A stretch of 64,000 nucleotides of DNA from Sanguinoderma infundibulare (GCA_032821775.1 JAVLRN010000003.1:1054001-1118000); one strand, 5' to 3'. Counted from the stretch's first letter, positions 22,651 through 34,954 are shown. Notes: a model not told the origin generated them from the letters alone. Made by a program: numbers and translations.

Positions 22651-23298
22651 GCGCGGCACCCGCTAACAGCTGCCGGCGACGAGCAGACGAAGGAGGCGGG
22701 GCAGGAGAACGTCAAAGACGATGATGACGTGCTGAGGACGCTGAGGACGATGAGTCGGACGAGTCGGTGGCATGAATCTTGGGCGCCTAGTGCTAGATTA
22801 GATAGGCGTCGACGTCGGTAGTTTCGCAGCTCGTCGCTGTCGTCGTCGTTGAACCTGGTTGGACCTGAACTCGCTCGCCACTGTCCCGAGCATCCTTGAC
22901 GCCTCGTTCCCCGTCTCGTGGGCCCAGCCTTTGCCTAGTACCTATTACCTCACAGCCTCTGCCTTCACGGCGGCCATCGATGGGGGGCTGCTTTTGTCGC
23001 CTTCCGTGCTCACGTTAACGTGTAATTATTTCGCCATCCGAAGAGGCGTCTCCGAGGATGTGCGACAGGCATGCTGACGTGTTCCTGGAGCAGAGATCTC
23101 GTTCCCCAGACCGGCAGGCCATCGAAATCGATAAAATAACCTCAGATTGAGATTTCTCTCGATCCTATAAAGCACATGCGCTCCCTCCTCTCATCTCTGG
23201 CGACGTCTCTCCGAATCCCACCTGCCGCAGCGCATATAAGAAGCACAGTCCCACACCCGCTCTCGACCCGCCTCGTCTCGACCTTTCGCCCGCTAGCC
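22651..23298. other. Divergent promoter, carrier / prolyl oligopeptidase
   Basis: Intergenic. It includes a short GAC/GAG-rich repeat near 22720-22770, a TATAAA at 23166-23171 and an upstream in-frame ATG at 23176 that probably lies before the transcription start. No separate gene is seen. Confidence 0.55.
23166..23171 (+). promoter_or_regulatory. TATA box of the prolyl oligopeptidase gene
   Basis: TATAAA lies 133 nt before the ATG at 23299 but only 10 nt before an upstream in-frame ATG at 23176. A start site about 30 nt downstream would exclude that upstream ATG. Confidence 0.5.
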
Positions 23299-26200
23299 AT
23301 GCCTGCCATCCCCACTGCTTGGGTACCGCACCGGTACCCCACCGCCCGCCGCTCCGACCACGTCGACGTGTACAAGAGCGAGAAGCAAGGCGAAGTTCGC
23401 GTGCACGACCCGTACAACTGGCTCGAGCAAAACACGGACGAGACCGACCAATGGACGACCGCGCAGGAGAAGTACACGCGCGAGTATCTGGACCAAAATC
23501 CCGAGAGGAAGGACCTCGAAGACCAAATCGAGAAGAACATGGATTATGCCAAGGTATGCCGCTTTTTTGCGCGTTCGGACGCGTCCTCAGTCGCCGCACC
23601 TCGTGCCCCTCTTCTAGTTCTCCGCTCCTTCGCTGAAAGACGACGGGCGTTGGTACTGGTACTATAACACCGGCCTCCAGGCCCAGTCTGGTGAGTTCTA
23701 TCAAACCAGCGCGCAGTTCATAGGGTTCTGACACACATCATGGACGGCACCAGTACTCTATCGCTCCAGGGACAACACCCTTCCAGACTTCTCCCAGGTG
23801 AAAGACGCGGGAGGCGAAGTCTTTTTTGACGTATGAACCACAACATCTTGTCGCGTGGAAATCGCCTGACATATGTCTCCTGTATAGCCCAACTTGCTTT
23901 CCTCTGACGGCACGGCATCCATCAATGTTAGCGCTTTTTCGCGATGTGGAGACTACTTCGCGTATGGCATTTCTCGTTCGGTAAACGCTTCCGTTCTTCC
24001 TCAACTCCGACGTGACATGCATTAACGCGCGATACCCTCCCTATAGGGTAGCGATTTTTGTACTATCTACGTCAGACCCACGTCTGTGCCTCTCGCTTCC
24101 GTCGATGGCAAGGACGTGTCTCATGACGAAGGGCGGCTTCCCGAAGAGATCCGTTTCGTGAAATTCTCTGGCATCGCATGGACACACGATTCCAAGGGTT
24201 TCTTCTACCAGGTGAATATCGCGCCCATGTTCCCAGGCGTGTAAATGCTCATCACCTTGTTTGTCTATCCATCGTAATCTTCACAGCGATTCGCAGACCG
24301 CCAGTCCCATGGCTCGGCGTCCGAAGACAAGGCAGGCACCGAGACCGAGAGCGACAAGAATGCCATGCTCTACTATCACAAGTTGGGGACGCAGCAGTGT
24401 ACGTTATGACGTTCTGAATCCCCAGCCAACTTCCGCTGACTACCGACGACAGCGGAGGATATGCTTGTGTACAAGGACGCATCGAATCCCCAATGGATGT
24501 GGGGGACCCAAATTACCGAAGTCGACGGTCGTTATCTGCTCCTGTCCGTGCGCCGGGACACGTCGCGAGTGCGTTCGGGCTCAGGCTCGTCGCGCGGGCT
24601 TCCAGTTCTCACAATTCGCATTGCTTCCCTTGCCACAGAAACTTCTCCTATGGGTCGCCGACCTCCAGAAGGACGCCATTGGTCCGAACCTTGTATGGGA
24701 CAAGGTCATCGATGAATTTGAGGCGAACTATGAGTAGTGAGTATCTCATCGATTCCATGCCAGAGATTTTTGTGCATCGCTTGATGTCTGAGCGCTGACA
24801 TAAGTTCGCTCACAGTATCGCGAACGACGGGACTAAGTTCTACTTCCTGACCAATAAGGACGCGCCCCAGTACAAGCTCGTCACGGTTGATATTGCTGAT
24901 CCCCCGGAGAAACGTATATTCAAGGAACTCATTCCCCACGACGAGCACGCGTACCTACAGGATGTCCATGCTATCAACGGCGACTACGCGGCCGTCGTGT
25001 ACAAGCGGGATGTGAGTACATTCCGCCTAACCACGTCTCGGCTGTGGGAACTGACATGCACGTGGGCGATTAGGTCAAGGACGAGATTTACGTCTACCAG
25101 CTCTCTACTGGCAAGCAGCTGCAGCGTATCGCCCCAGACTTCGTCGGGGCTGCGGCCGTGAGCGGTCGCCGCAAGCAATCATGGTTCTTCTCCACCCTTA
25201 CGGGCTTCACTAACCCGGGCATTGTGGCGAAGTACGACTTCAGCGTCAAAGAGGAAGACCAGCGGTGGAGCATCTATCGGTCGACGCTTGTCAGTGGTCT
25301 GAACCCTGACGACTTCTCGGCCGAACAGGTACGTGATTCATATCCTCTGGATACTCTGCATGCACATGGATAGTAATTGCGGAGTAGGTTTGGTACACCA
25401 GCAAGGACGGCACCCGTGTGCCGATGTTCATCGTTCGGCACAAGGACACCCAATTTGACGGCACGGCTCCGGCTCTCCAGTATGGTGCGTATTGTGCGTG
25501 TACGCATATCCAATACCCCGAGATAACCATCGGCCCTCCTATAGGCTACGGCGGTTTCACCATCTCCATCAATCCCTTCTTCAGCCCGGCCATCTTGACC
25601 TGGATGCAAAAGTATGGTGCCATTCTCGCTGTCGCTAACATCCGAGGAGGCGGCGAGTTCGGTGAGGAATGGCACCTTGCGGGGACGCGAGAGCGCAAGG
25701 TGGGCAATGACGTTTAGCCCTGACGCACCTCGGAACCTTATTTATTGACGTGGAGCACACAGGTCAACTGCTTTGACGACTTCATCGCCGCCACGTACGC
25801 CACCCGTCCGATTGTCATCTGCTATCTTGCAAGGGCGCTCACCATTGGTTGGTTTAGGCAATATCTTGTCGACAACAAGTATGCTGCTCCCGGTAAGGTT
25901 GCTATCAACGGCGGCTCTAACGGAGGTGCGCCTTCCCAGTCGACTTTAATTTCAACCAGGCGCTGATCGTTCGCCCCTTTGGATGGGTGATATCTCCCTT
26001 TGTACCCCGCGATGCATTGCCGGGTCGATTAGGCCTTCTGGTCGCAGCATGCGTCAATCGTGCCCCGGAGGGTCTCCTGGGAGCAGCAGTTGCCGACGTT
26101 GGCGTCCTTGACCTTCTCAAGGTGATTTCCCATTCCATTCATAATCGTGTTCCTGTGACGTCACTGACGGTGCCGCTTATTTCTTACTCGTAATGCATCT

Positions 26201-26745
26201 CAGTTCGCGGACTTCACGATCGGTCAGTTGATTTTACAGGTCCACGTACCCTTAGCCGGAAGGCTAATTTCGTCGTTCTCCTTCACCAGGCCGCGCGTGG
26301 ACATCCGACTACGGTAACCCGCATGACGCACACGACTTCGACTTCATTTACCCCATCTCGCCCGTGCACAACATCCCGACCGACAAGGTTCTTCCGCCGT
26401 TCATGCTTCTTACCGCCGACCGTGCGTTACATTTACGTTACACCCTTCGCATTACTCGGCCGCTGACTGTGAACGCCCAGATGACGACCGCGTTGTACCG
26501 CTCCATTCGTTCAAGCACGCGGCGACGCTGCAGCATCTGAAGCCTGACAACCCGCATCCGCTCCTGATCCGTATAGACAAGAAGGCCGGCCACGGCGCAG
26601 GCAAGTCGACACAACAAAGGTATGCGTCTGTTGTATGTGTGCCTTGTGAAGCTCAGCTCACTGGCGCCCCCGCAGGATCCAAGAGTGGGCGGACAAGTAC
26701 GGTTTCATCGTGCAGGCGTTGGGCCTGAAGGCCCGAGATGGTTGA
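23299..26745 (+). CDS. Prolyl oligopeptidase (peptidase family S9A)
   Basis: Nineteen exons give 746 residues: 23299-23553, 23618-23690, 23754-23830, 23888-23980, 24047-24211, 24287-24398, 24453-24568, 24639-24736, 24816-25011, 25074-25328, 25388-25484, 25545-25699, 25763-25794, 25858-25925, 26033-26121, 26204-26222, 26290-26421, 26481-26619, 26676-26745. The N-terminal HDPYNWLE opens the fold, a beta-propeller follows, and the hydrolase domain has the triad: Ser595 in INGGSNGG, Asp in TADHDDRV (about 680) and His715 in KAGHGAG. It cleaves short peptides after proline in the cytosol. The length matches the family when the ATG at 23299 is used. An upstream in-frame ATG (23176) would add 41 Arg/Ser-rich residues resembling a targeting peptide. 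No cyclic-peptide precursor gene was seen nearby, so a housekeeping role is likely. Confidence 0.92.
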
Positions 26746-27479
26746 ATGCCTGTGACGAATGGGCGCATCTCCCTACACCGGACTTCTAGGGTACTAATCA
26801 CGAACTTCTCTGGGTTTGCTTTAGTAATCACGTCGCGCGCGCTGTCGATAAGCTTGCTATGATCGAGGCTCTGCAATGTTAAAGTACCCGGATATTGTTT
26901 TAGACATCGACCAGCGTTAGGAGTACTTGCTAGAATCAATTCAAGCGCATTGGTCGGTATGTGCGTTGCGCCCCTGCTCGAATATCTTACTGAGTCGTGC
27001 GTGTTTAGTTTGCCTCGGAACCCAAGCGTCTGCGACGTTACGATAATCGTACCGACATAAGTACGTATCGTCTTTTCGTCGTCGGCCTATGTTGTCGCAA
27101 GTTGCCTCAATCATTGTGCGGACGTCTCGAGTGCGGACAAGGTGAGCTCGTGACGACAGATCCGGAAAATCTACGTATTTGATTGCACGTCAATGGTGCG
27201 CCAAGTAGCCTCGTGAGCTATGGTTCGCTCGAAAACGTCCGCCTCCGCCGCACGGAAGGGCTAAGAAGCTGCACCATGTTTCTCACCTGACAGAATGTGG
27301 GAAGCCTTGGGACCGACCCGCGATTCAAACAGCTCCCGGTTCAGATGACATCGTTTGCCCACGGCCGTGTTCGTTAAAAGAGGACTTCGGTGGCTTGGGA
27401 AACCCGTTGTGATCATTTGACATATAAGACCCAGCAGCCAGTGCGTGAGTGTGCAAGACGCACTTGCTTGACGGACACC
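26746..27479. other. Spacer before the FAD monooxygenase
   Basis: No gene recognised. It contains the 3' flank of prolyl oligopeptidase and the monooxygenase promoter with a TATA-like box at 27422-27428. Confidence 0.6.
27422..27428 (+). promoter_or_regulatory. TATA-like box of the FAD monooxygenase gene
   Basis: ATATAAG lies about 55 nt before the ATG at 27480, a usual distance for this window. Confidence 0.45.
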
Positions 27480-29246
27480 ATGTCCAAGTTCACAGTGGCG
27501 ATCATGTGAGTATCCGGGCCTCCGCTTTCCCCCCACGTAAGAGCTCATCGGGCCTTTTCTACTCTAGAGGAGCTGGCTTGAGCGGTCTGGCGCTTGCCAT
27601 CTCCCTGCAGAAATTCGCGCCAGACGTCGACTTTGATATTTATGAAGGTGCGACGAAACTTGCGGAGATCGGAGCTGGCATAGGCCTCATGCCGAGGACG
27701 TGGGCGATGATACGAGCTCTGGGGATCGAGGATGCGCTGTTGAAGATCGCTGGCGATGGAGATCGCCCAAGTACGTGCATTGATGCTCACTGTGAACTTG
27801 GGTGACGTTTCACACCTACTAGCGATTGCGCTCGTGCGCCGCAAGTCGGACCAAGCGGAAGGAATCGATTTTGATAAAGTCGAGGTGACCGGTAGGCCCT
27901 GTCGAGTTGTGGTAGCTGAAGCGGCATGCTAACATGAAGAGGTAGACACGAACTTCTCGTTTCATCGGGCCGAACTTCAGCAGGCATTCCTGGAGCTGAT
28001 CCAGCCGCCGCACCGGGTCCGCATGGGCAAGCGGGTCCTGTCCTACCAGCAATCCGAGGACGGGATCGTGCTGCGCTTCCAGGACGGAACCACGGCGAGA
28101 TGCGACGTGCTTCTGGGGTGCGACGGCATTCGCTCCGGCGTCAGAGCTGCAATGTACTCCCAACTCGCCGACGACGCGCAACGTGCAGGGAGGACGGAGG
28201 AAGCCGCCGAGTTGCGTTCTCATAAGGCGGCCGTGTTCTCGGGGGAGGAGATGTTCCGGTGCTTGATCAGGAAGGACCAGCTGCCGCCAGGCGAACTCAA
28301 GAACCACCCGGCGATTAATGACTCGGTTTTGATAGTCGTGAGTCGCAGCATGCTTCTGGTGACAAATGTCCCTAACTTTTGACTCGCTTCATACGCAGTA
28401 CTGTGGCAAGAACAGGGTGCGTACGATTACGCGGCGGCGTCGAGGGACTTTTCGGCTGATGATTAGTTCAGCATTTGGTCACGTACCCCATCTCGCAAGG
28501 GCGTGTCATAAACGTCGGCATTGGCATCAGTACACCTGGAACGGAGGGCACGATTTACGAAGGGTCGTGGACGTCTCCTGCCTCCAGGGAAGACGTCGTG
28601 AAAGGGTTCGAAGGGTGGGAACCAGAAGTCCACGAGATCATCAAAGTGAGTGACTTCAAGCTGCTATGCAGGTCAACGCAGAGGACACATCTCACAAATA
28701 TTCAGCATGTTGACGGGGGGCTTAAGTGGGCAATCAATGTTGTTACGAAATTGCCTACTTTCGTTGACGGACGGGTTGCACTTGTAGGGGACGCGGTAAG
28801 CAGACATTTTCACGCATCCTGGCCTACATAATTGAACATGTTTGGAAATAACTCCTCAGGCACATGCTATGTGCCCGCATCTCGGTGCAGGCGCGGGACA
28901 ATGCATCGAGGATGCATTCATGCTCGCCCAGTTACTCGGTCGCTCAGATATCACCAAGACGAATGTCTCTGCGGCCTTACAGGTCTACGACGAAATCAGG
29001 CGACCGTTCACCCAAAACATCACTGCGCTTGCTCGTAAGAGTGGCCAGTTGCACCATCTGAACGCTCCGCAATTTGCGGACCTCACGCCCAAGCTTAGCG
29101 CCACCGGGAAGGCGTTGACGATGGAGGTGTTGTGGGACGTGGGTAAGGAGATGAACGAGCTGAGGGATTGGCAGAATGGACCACCGGTTGCCGAAGACGT
29201 CGCGGGAGCCTTGCGACGACTTGATCAGATTCTTGGGAAAGCGTAG
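27480..29246 (+). CDS. FAD-dependent monooxygenase, salicylate hydroxylase-like
   Basis: Eight exons (27480-27505, 27568-27770, 27823-27884, 27942-28337, 28399-28416, 28472-28645, 28706-28795, 28860-29246) give 451 residues. The FAD-binding GxGxxG is IGAGLSGLALAI near the N-terminus, the DG motif region is LLGCDGIRSGVR, and the GD motif is VALVGDAAHAMCPHLGAGAG, split by an intron. These are the three fingerprints of group A flavoprotein hydroxylases, which use NAD(P)H and O2 to hydroxylate aromatic rings. Salicylate or a related phenolic acid is a reasonable substrate class, but the sequence does not fix it. An 18-nt exon encodes YCGKNR. A decayed copy lies directly downstream. Confidence 0.88.
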
Positions 29247-29713
29247 CATGTCAGACCGGAGTATGTACAAGGGTATGCAACGGTATCTGGTGCGTGTTAG
29301 ATTCAGCAGATGCCGCATCGCCTCATTGCCTCATAGTTGAACAGTTCTGTACAGTGTATGTAGTCTGAGAAATTTCAACGCCACCTTTCTGGAGGACTAA
29401 GTATGCAAGCGCACCGTGCACTTCGTCCTGACTTAGCGATGATATTCTTGTGTCGTTCTCACAAGGCTTAGTAACTATCCAGCATCATCAGTAATAGACT
29501 TTGCAGATTCGTTCATTGGCAAGCTAGAATCAATGGCTCGGAATCTGGAGCTTACTGCTGAAGGTTTCCCCTTCCAAACAGGAGAATATTCTATCTATGA
29601 GTGCGAGACCCACGTTCCAGCGTACTGCCTTATAATACCTCTAGGTTGCCTCCGGGCATGACGCTGGGAATGGCGGGACTCCCTCTCCCCTGGCCCGACG
29701 TTGTTTCTGCCAT
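29247..29713. other. Spacer between the monooxygenase and its pseudogene copy
   Basis: No gene seen. The right part would be the promoter of the decayed copy and has a TATA-like run near 29630. Confidence 0.5.
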
Positions 29714-30965
29714 ATGCCCAAGCTCTCTCTTGTCATCGTGTCAGTTTCCTATCCTGCACATCCACATCACCATTCTGACGTTTTCGACAGCGGAGCCGGC
29801 TTGAGCGGCCTCATTCTCGCCCTCTCTTTGCAGAAGTTCGCCCCCGATGTTGAGTTTGCATTGTACGAAGTGTCCGAACTGTCCGAGATAGGTGCAGGCA
29901 TTGGGATTGCCCCTCGAGCCTGGAGCATCATACAAGCCATCGGGCTCGAGGAAGCTCTACTGAAGGTCGCGGGAGATGGAAAGCAAGCATGTACGCCTTC
30001 ATTTTGCACGCGCGGGGGCGCCGTCAACTACTAATGGGTGATCACTTGCAGGCATCCCCCACATGCACCGCAAATCCGACCAAGCAGAGGGGGTTGTCGT
30101 CGACAGGATCGTCAAAGACGGCGAGCGACGTACCGAGCCGTTAGCATATTCTGCTCCTGCTAACGTCGTCCGATGTCTGCCGTCAGAGATGAACTACTCT
30201 TTCTCAGGGCTGAGCTGCAAAAGGTTTTGCTGGAGCACCTCCTCCCAAAGAACAAAGTCCGTTTGAACAACCGGTTGACATCCTTCACCCAACTCCCAGA
30301 GTCTCGAGGTGTGGAGCTACGCTTCGAGGATGGGAGCACGGCGACATGCGACATGCTCTTGGGGTGCGACGGGATCTGCTCCCAGGTCCGGACCGCGATG
30401 TATTCCCAGCTCGCGGATCGAGCGCAAGCTGAAGGCAGATACGGCGACGCGTCGAAGCTCCGGTCCCACATTGACCCCGTCTTCTCAGGTGAAGTCGTGT
30501 ATAGGTGTCTGATTAGGAAGGATACGTTGCCGCACGGAGTCGCCGAACACCGAGCGTTCTGCACCTCAGATTTGATCATAGTGAGTCGGTGAAAAGATTC
30601 CGGATGCCTAGGCATAGCTGATGGTTTATTTTCAGTATTGCGGGAAGAATATGGTGAATGTCGACTGTTCCAGCCTGCCGCTCTTATGGCCATTAACCGA
30701 ATCGCATTAGCACATCGTGACATATCCAGTCTCCAAAGGTCGAGTTCTTAACGTTGATGCTGGGATCAGTTATCCCGGGCAGGAGGGAACTATATACGAA
30801 GGCCCATGGACCTCAGTTGCTACTAAAGAGGAGATTGTCAAGGATTTTGTCGGCTGGGAACCTGCCTGATCATAGTACGTCAACGGAGATCTGAAATGGG
30901 TTGTCAACGTTGTATCAAATTACCCACATACGTTCACGGACGTGTTGGCCTCGTGGGCGAGGCAG
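29714..30965 (+). pseudogene. Decayed tandem copy of the FAD monooxygenase
   Basis: The copy keeps the intact gene's exon plan: a 26-nt first exon (29714-29739), exon 2 from 29791 to 29990 with GAGLSGL and EIGAGIGIAP, then MHRKSDQAEG, AELQKVL, LLGCDGICSQVR, YCGKN, and YEGPWTS. Several lesions break it. I found no donor whose phase fits the exon carrying AELQ. A TGA stop appears at 30867-30869, where an intron and adjoining exon edge have been lost. A one-base deletion near 30912-30923 shifts the frame before LPTYVHGRVGLVGEA. The last exon of about 129 codons, with AHAMCPHLG, is missing after 30965. The gene arose by tandem duplication and then degenerated. Confidence 0.85.
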
Positions 30966-31229
30966 TAGGACTAGCCGCTCCGACGTCGAGTGTGCTTAGC
31001 CGATCTCCGGGTCCAGGGGGTGTGATGGGTGAGAACAAGGATCCGGAGGTAAGCGCCGAATATGTGGCAGTACCACAGCCGCCTGCCAGTCTGCTCCTCG
31101 GTCGCCGATGCTGACATTCGCTCCTTGACTGCATTCTCCTCCGCTTTCCATGGACTAATTACCCCTACTGCTCTCTGCAACCGCCGCTCTTTCTTAAAGT
31201 CCATTGAAAACCGCCCGACAGTACCCAGC

Positions 31230-32098
31230 ATGTCCTCGCCGTCATCAAGTCCCTCTCACTCTGCAGAGCCTTCAGGGTCCAGCATTGGCAGCGGCCCAAG
31301 CCGCCAACCGTCAGCGAGCTCGGAGCCGAAAGGCTTGCTCGTTCTCATCCCCGATAGGATAGACGTCGAGGAGGAGGCGCGGTTCTACGACGACATCGTC
31401 GACGTGAGTCTCCAATTTTCCCGCGTCCGTCGCGGCATGGCAGACTGCGGTGATTTTGACCGAGGATCGTCTTTCTGATGATGCCGGCAGAGCGCGAGCA
31501 CCGTTGGCCAAGACAACTACCCGTACAGACAACCAGACTCGCGTCCTCTATCACCGGTCGAAGCACGGTCAATCTTCTCGAACGACATATGGCTGGGAGA
31601 TAATTCCGGAGAGAGCAATGCTTTTGCGAGGGGTGTGGAGATCCCTGGGTGGACGAGTGTGGGAGATAAGCGTGGTGGGGCATACGTTGGTGCGTCCAGT
31701 GACCCATGGGTTTTCTTCACGCGCGCATACCGAACTCCTGCCGTCAAAAGTGTATGACTGCGTCATTAAGACGAAGGAGGGTACCGTCATACACGCCCTT
31801 AAGCGGTACAGCGCGTTCGCACAGCTCTACACGAGGCTACGTGCGACCCTCCCGGTGAGCATATGCACTCGCCTGTGCTTGTTGTGACTGACCGCTCCCC
31901 CGTTCCCTTACCCCCTTGCAGTCAAGCCAACAACCATTCATCCCCTCCCTACCCCCCAAGTTTCCGCTCGCCAAGTTTCGCCCGACGTTTCTCGACCGCC
32001 GCCGGCGCCTGCTGCATCATTGGCTTTCTGCCATTCTGCTGCATCCGGATATCGGAGGGTGCCAGGCGGTCCGAGAGTGGGTTATGGACAAGTCGTGA
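31230..32098 (+). CDS. PX-domain protein, Ypt35-like
   Basis: Four exons (31230-31403, 31491-31689, 31751-31854, 31922-32098) give 217 residues. The N-terminus is Ser/Pro-rich and disordered. The last 110 residues form a PX domain: VYDCVIKTKEGTVIHALKRY, with the RYSAF motif that contacts phosphoinositide, then LPPKFPLAKFRPTF and RRRRLLHHWL. PX domains bind PtdIns3P on endosomes. Size and layout resemble yeast Ypt35, an endosomal PX protein, but orthology is inferred. It ends within the PX fold, so there is no BAR domain. Confidence 0.82.
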
Positions 32099-32502
32099 CT
32101 TTTGCTTCCGTCCTGTCGAGTCGTGCGTTTCTACATTCTTTCTACCAGTTCTGTATAACTTGTTGTTCTTCGGTGTTGGTGTATCCGTCATTGAGGCGGC
32201 CCACATATATTTCTGAGTACTTGTAAAACACCCAAGGAAGGACTCGCAATTTGCCCTGAATGGGGATTTATCGCCACTGCCTCAGAACGAGATGGTCCAC
32301 TTCGAACTTCACAGAACAGAAACACATACCTCCCAAGTTTTGCATTCGCGCATCCCGCGTTAGCCTCGAGCTTGACTTGCCCAAATCATACTCCATCTAA
32401 AAGCACACATATATTACAAGATGTGGCAAAAGCTCTGTGGCACGGATGTTAGATACCACGAACTGGGCACAGCCAGACAGACTCACCACGATGATAGCAT
32501 GC
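32099..32502. other. Convergent spacer, PX gene / SNF8
   Basis: The 3' flanks of two convergent genes. No further gene seen. Confidence 0.6.
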
Positions 32503-33261
32503 TCACTCGTCCCACCTCATCGCCGATGGCACCCAATACGACACACCGTACTCCGGGTCCTGGTCGTCTAACCAACAGAGCCCATCTCGAAGCAGCATGT
32601 TCTCCAACGCCGCCCGCGCACGCTCCTGCGTCCACCCCCTCCGCGCCACCAACGCCTGCTCCGTGACCCGCCCGCCATCCTCCTGCGCGACAGCGAGCAC
32701 GACCGCCTGGTCCGCATCAAGCTCCCTCGGCACGCTCCGCACCATCTTCCTCCCCCCGCCCACGTCGATGACCTCGTAGCCGGCCGAAAGCGGCTTCAGC
32801 GTCTTGATGCTCCGCAGCACGTCGTCCTCGGTGATCACGTCGTCCCCGCCGATGCCCCTCAGCTTGCTCACGAGCCGGATGAGCTCGCCCACGTCGATCA
32901 GCCCGCCGTTGCGCTCGCGCGTGCTCACGCACACGTCGACGATCTGCACCCCGAGCTCGTACTGCCAGTCGCCGAGCCCGAGCATCTCCGCCCACCAGCC
33001 GCCCTTGCGGGGGCCGGCGAGCGGGTCGACGCCGACGGTGGCGCACATCTGCTGGAACGCGTGCCGGAACGAGGGCTCCTGGCGGATGCGGTCCCGGTGC
33101 GTGGAGGCGTAGTGGGCGAGCGCGCTGCGGAACTGGGCGAGCTGGAGGTGGAGGTGCTCGACTTGGCCTTGGGAGAGCTCGGTCGAGAGCTCGGCGAAAC
33201 CGCGTTTGGACTGTTGTTGGCGGTCGAACGCGCCGATACCGACGCCTCCGAACCTGTGCAT
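32503..33261 (-). CDS. SNF8: ESCRT-II subunit SNF8 (Vps22)
   Basis: A single-exon gene of 252 residues with an EAP30 domain over nearly its full length. Recognisable parts are the N-terminal GVGIGAFDRQ, an early helix LSQGQVEHLHLQLAQFRSAL, then ELGVQIVDVCVSTRERNGG and the winged-helix repeats near LVSKLRG and SIKTLKPL, ending WLDDQDPEYGVSYWVPSA. With Vps25 and Vps36 it forms ESCRT-II, which sorts ubiquitinated cargo into multivesicular bodies. The neighbouring PX protein also points to endosomes, but that may be chance. Length matches family members. It is one of the few intronless genes here. Confidence 0.92.
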   Translation of the reverse strand: MHRFGGVGIGAFDRQQQSKRGFAELSTELSQGQVEHLHLQLAQFRSALAHYASTHRDRIRQEPSFRHAFQQMCATVGVDPLAGPRKGGWWAEMLGLGDWQYELGVQIVDVCVSTRERNGGLIDVGELIRLVSKLRGIGGDDVITEDDVLRSIKTLKPLSAGYEVIDVGGGRKMVRSVPRELDADQAVVLAVAQEDGGRVTEQALVARRGWTQERARAALENMLLRDGLCWLDDQDPEYGVSYWVPSAMRWDE

Positions 33262-33515
33262 GATGATCGTTTATGAGCAGGACAGAGTGCTTGGGCAGAA
33301 CAGCATTGGGGCGGGGATGATGGTGGTCGAGAAGCAAGTACAAGTGAGATAAGATTGGATTGCATACTGCGTTATAAATCGCGACAAGTCGGAAGTCCAC
33401 TCAGTCAAAGACGTGAAGGCCAGGCACAAGGATTGTGTATCTCGACTTTCTTGTCGGATGCATTAGCGTTATTAAACGACGCTATCATGGATAGGATAGG
33501 GTAAACAGCTGGTCG

Positions 33516-34635
33516 TCATGTTGTCCGGACACCTTCCAGGTATACAATCAATGCAGTTTTGCGGGTGTCCCTCGATTTCCACTCGTTGCCCAACGTCGTC
33601 AGACCATCCAAAGTTTCATCCAGCCGCTTCTTGACCTCTGCAGGCTCTACCGCCTCTGGGTCAACAGGCACCTCCGTCCCGTCCTTGGCCTTCTTCGGGG
33701 GTGGGGGTGTCAGGAAAGTAACCTCAACACGCGCACCTTTCCGCAGAGCCATTTCAACCGCCTTTATTCCCTCCCATCGCTCGTCTCCCTTGTACGCCCA
33801 CTCGAGCTCATACGTCTGCTTCCGCGGCCGAACGCTCTCGAAGAACAGCGCAGTCATATGCCTCTCGACCGTCTTCTCCTTCCGCTCCTTGCCCGCATCC
33901 TCCAGCAGCCGTACCGCCTCCTCGATCAGCTTCTGCTGGTCCGCAGGGCTGGGGACCGGCTGGGCCTTCTTCGGCGCAAATATCAGCGTGACGCGGTTCC
34001 CGTCCAGGAGGTCCTCCCGGGCCTTCTTCAGCTTGAACTGCAGGTCGCCGACGCCGACGCCCCATGTGAGCTGCAGCTCCTTCTCCTCGGGCGCGCGGTT
34101 CTGCTGCTTCCGCTCCTTCTTCGCCTTGCCCCGCGCGTAGAGCACCTTCGTGTCGATGATCTTCACGATCGGCTCCGGCTTGTCTGTGACCAGCTCCAGG
34201 TACTGCGTCTTGCGCTGCAGTGTGGGGAGAATGCTCCGGAGAGGTGCGGGCGGGTCAAGTGTGCCCGTCTCGGGGTTGACGAGCCGGACGTATGAGAAGC
34301 GAATGGCTTCATTGCGGGGGTTCTGGAGCGGTTTCTTCTCCTCCTTGTCATCATTGCCTTCACTAGAGGTCGACTCGCTCCGGATAGCAGCATTGCGCAC
34401 TAGTGGTGCAGCGGGAGGGACAGCATTACGCCGGGATGCGTCTAGTTGATGTGGGGGCCGATCTCGGGAAGTCGTTGAGTTAAGACGAACTTGGAGTCGT
34501 GGTGCAAACGGGGTCGCTACAAGCCGGCAGAGTGGGCTGAGCGTCGGGAATAAGCATATGTATATCCAAATGTCCGGGCACGCACGAGACCTACCTCGTG
34601 GACAGCGGGCACACACATCTTCCCAGACTAGCCAT
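33516..34635 (-). CDS. Mitochondrial translation initiation factor IF3
   Basis: Two exons (34635-34595, 34536-33516) give 353 residues. The spliced N-terminus MASLGRCVCPLSTS is basic and Ser-rich, as expected for a mitochondrial presequence. An intron acceptor at 34537 rather than the later TAG keeps the frame. The core holds the IF3 N domain (NEAIRFSYVRLVNPETG, LELVTDKPEPIVKIIDTKVL) and, after a Lys-rich linker, the C domain (KELQLTWGVGVGDLQFKL, RVTLIFAPKK). IF3 keeps small ribosomal subunits free and checks start codons. It is the counterpart of yeast Aim23, with extra C-terminal sequence. Confidence 0.85.
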
Positions 34636-34954
34636 GCCTCGTCTCACTCGTCCAAAAGGGTTCCAGTCGACAGATCGGACGAGCGAGCAGGCAAACGAAG
34701 GGGGCTACAGGCGTGCAACGACCAGCGGCGCGTGTCAGCGTTCGCGGACTGACCGTGGCTATTTGCTCATGTTTGCACCCACTTCAAAAGGCATCAACGA
34801 CGAGGTTTGCGCCTCATTTGCGCAAGGGTTTCCATCCATGCAGCGTCCTACGGTACAGGTTGGGCACTTTGGAATCGTTGGCATCATTCACAATGTTTAG
34901 TATGCAACTTGAATCTTTCTAGTTCTACTTTTCAGTCCTGCAATTATACTGGAG
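34636..34954. other. Spacer between IF3 and the PPR-like gene
   Basis: A same-strand gap holding the promoter of IF3 and the 3' end of the upstream gene. No gene seen. Confidence 0.5.

Noticed and set aside
29714..30965. Second functional monooxygenase
   Set aside because: Stop codon, frameshift, splice phase conflict and missing last exon make it a pseudogene.
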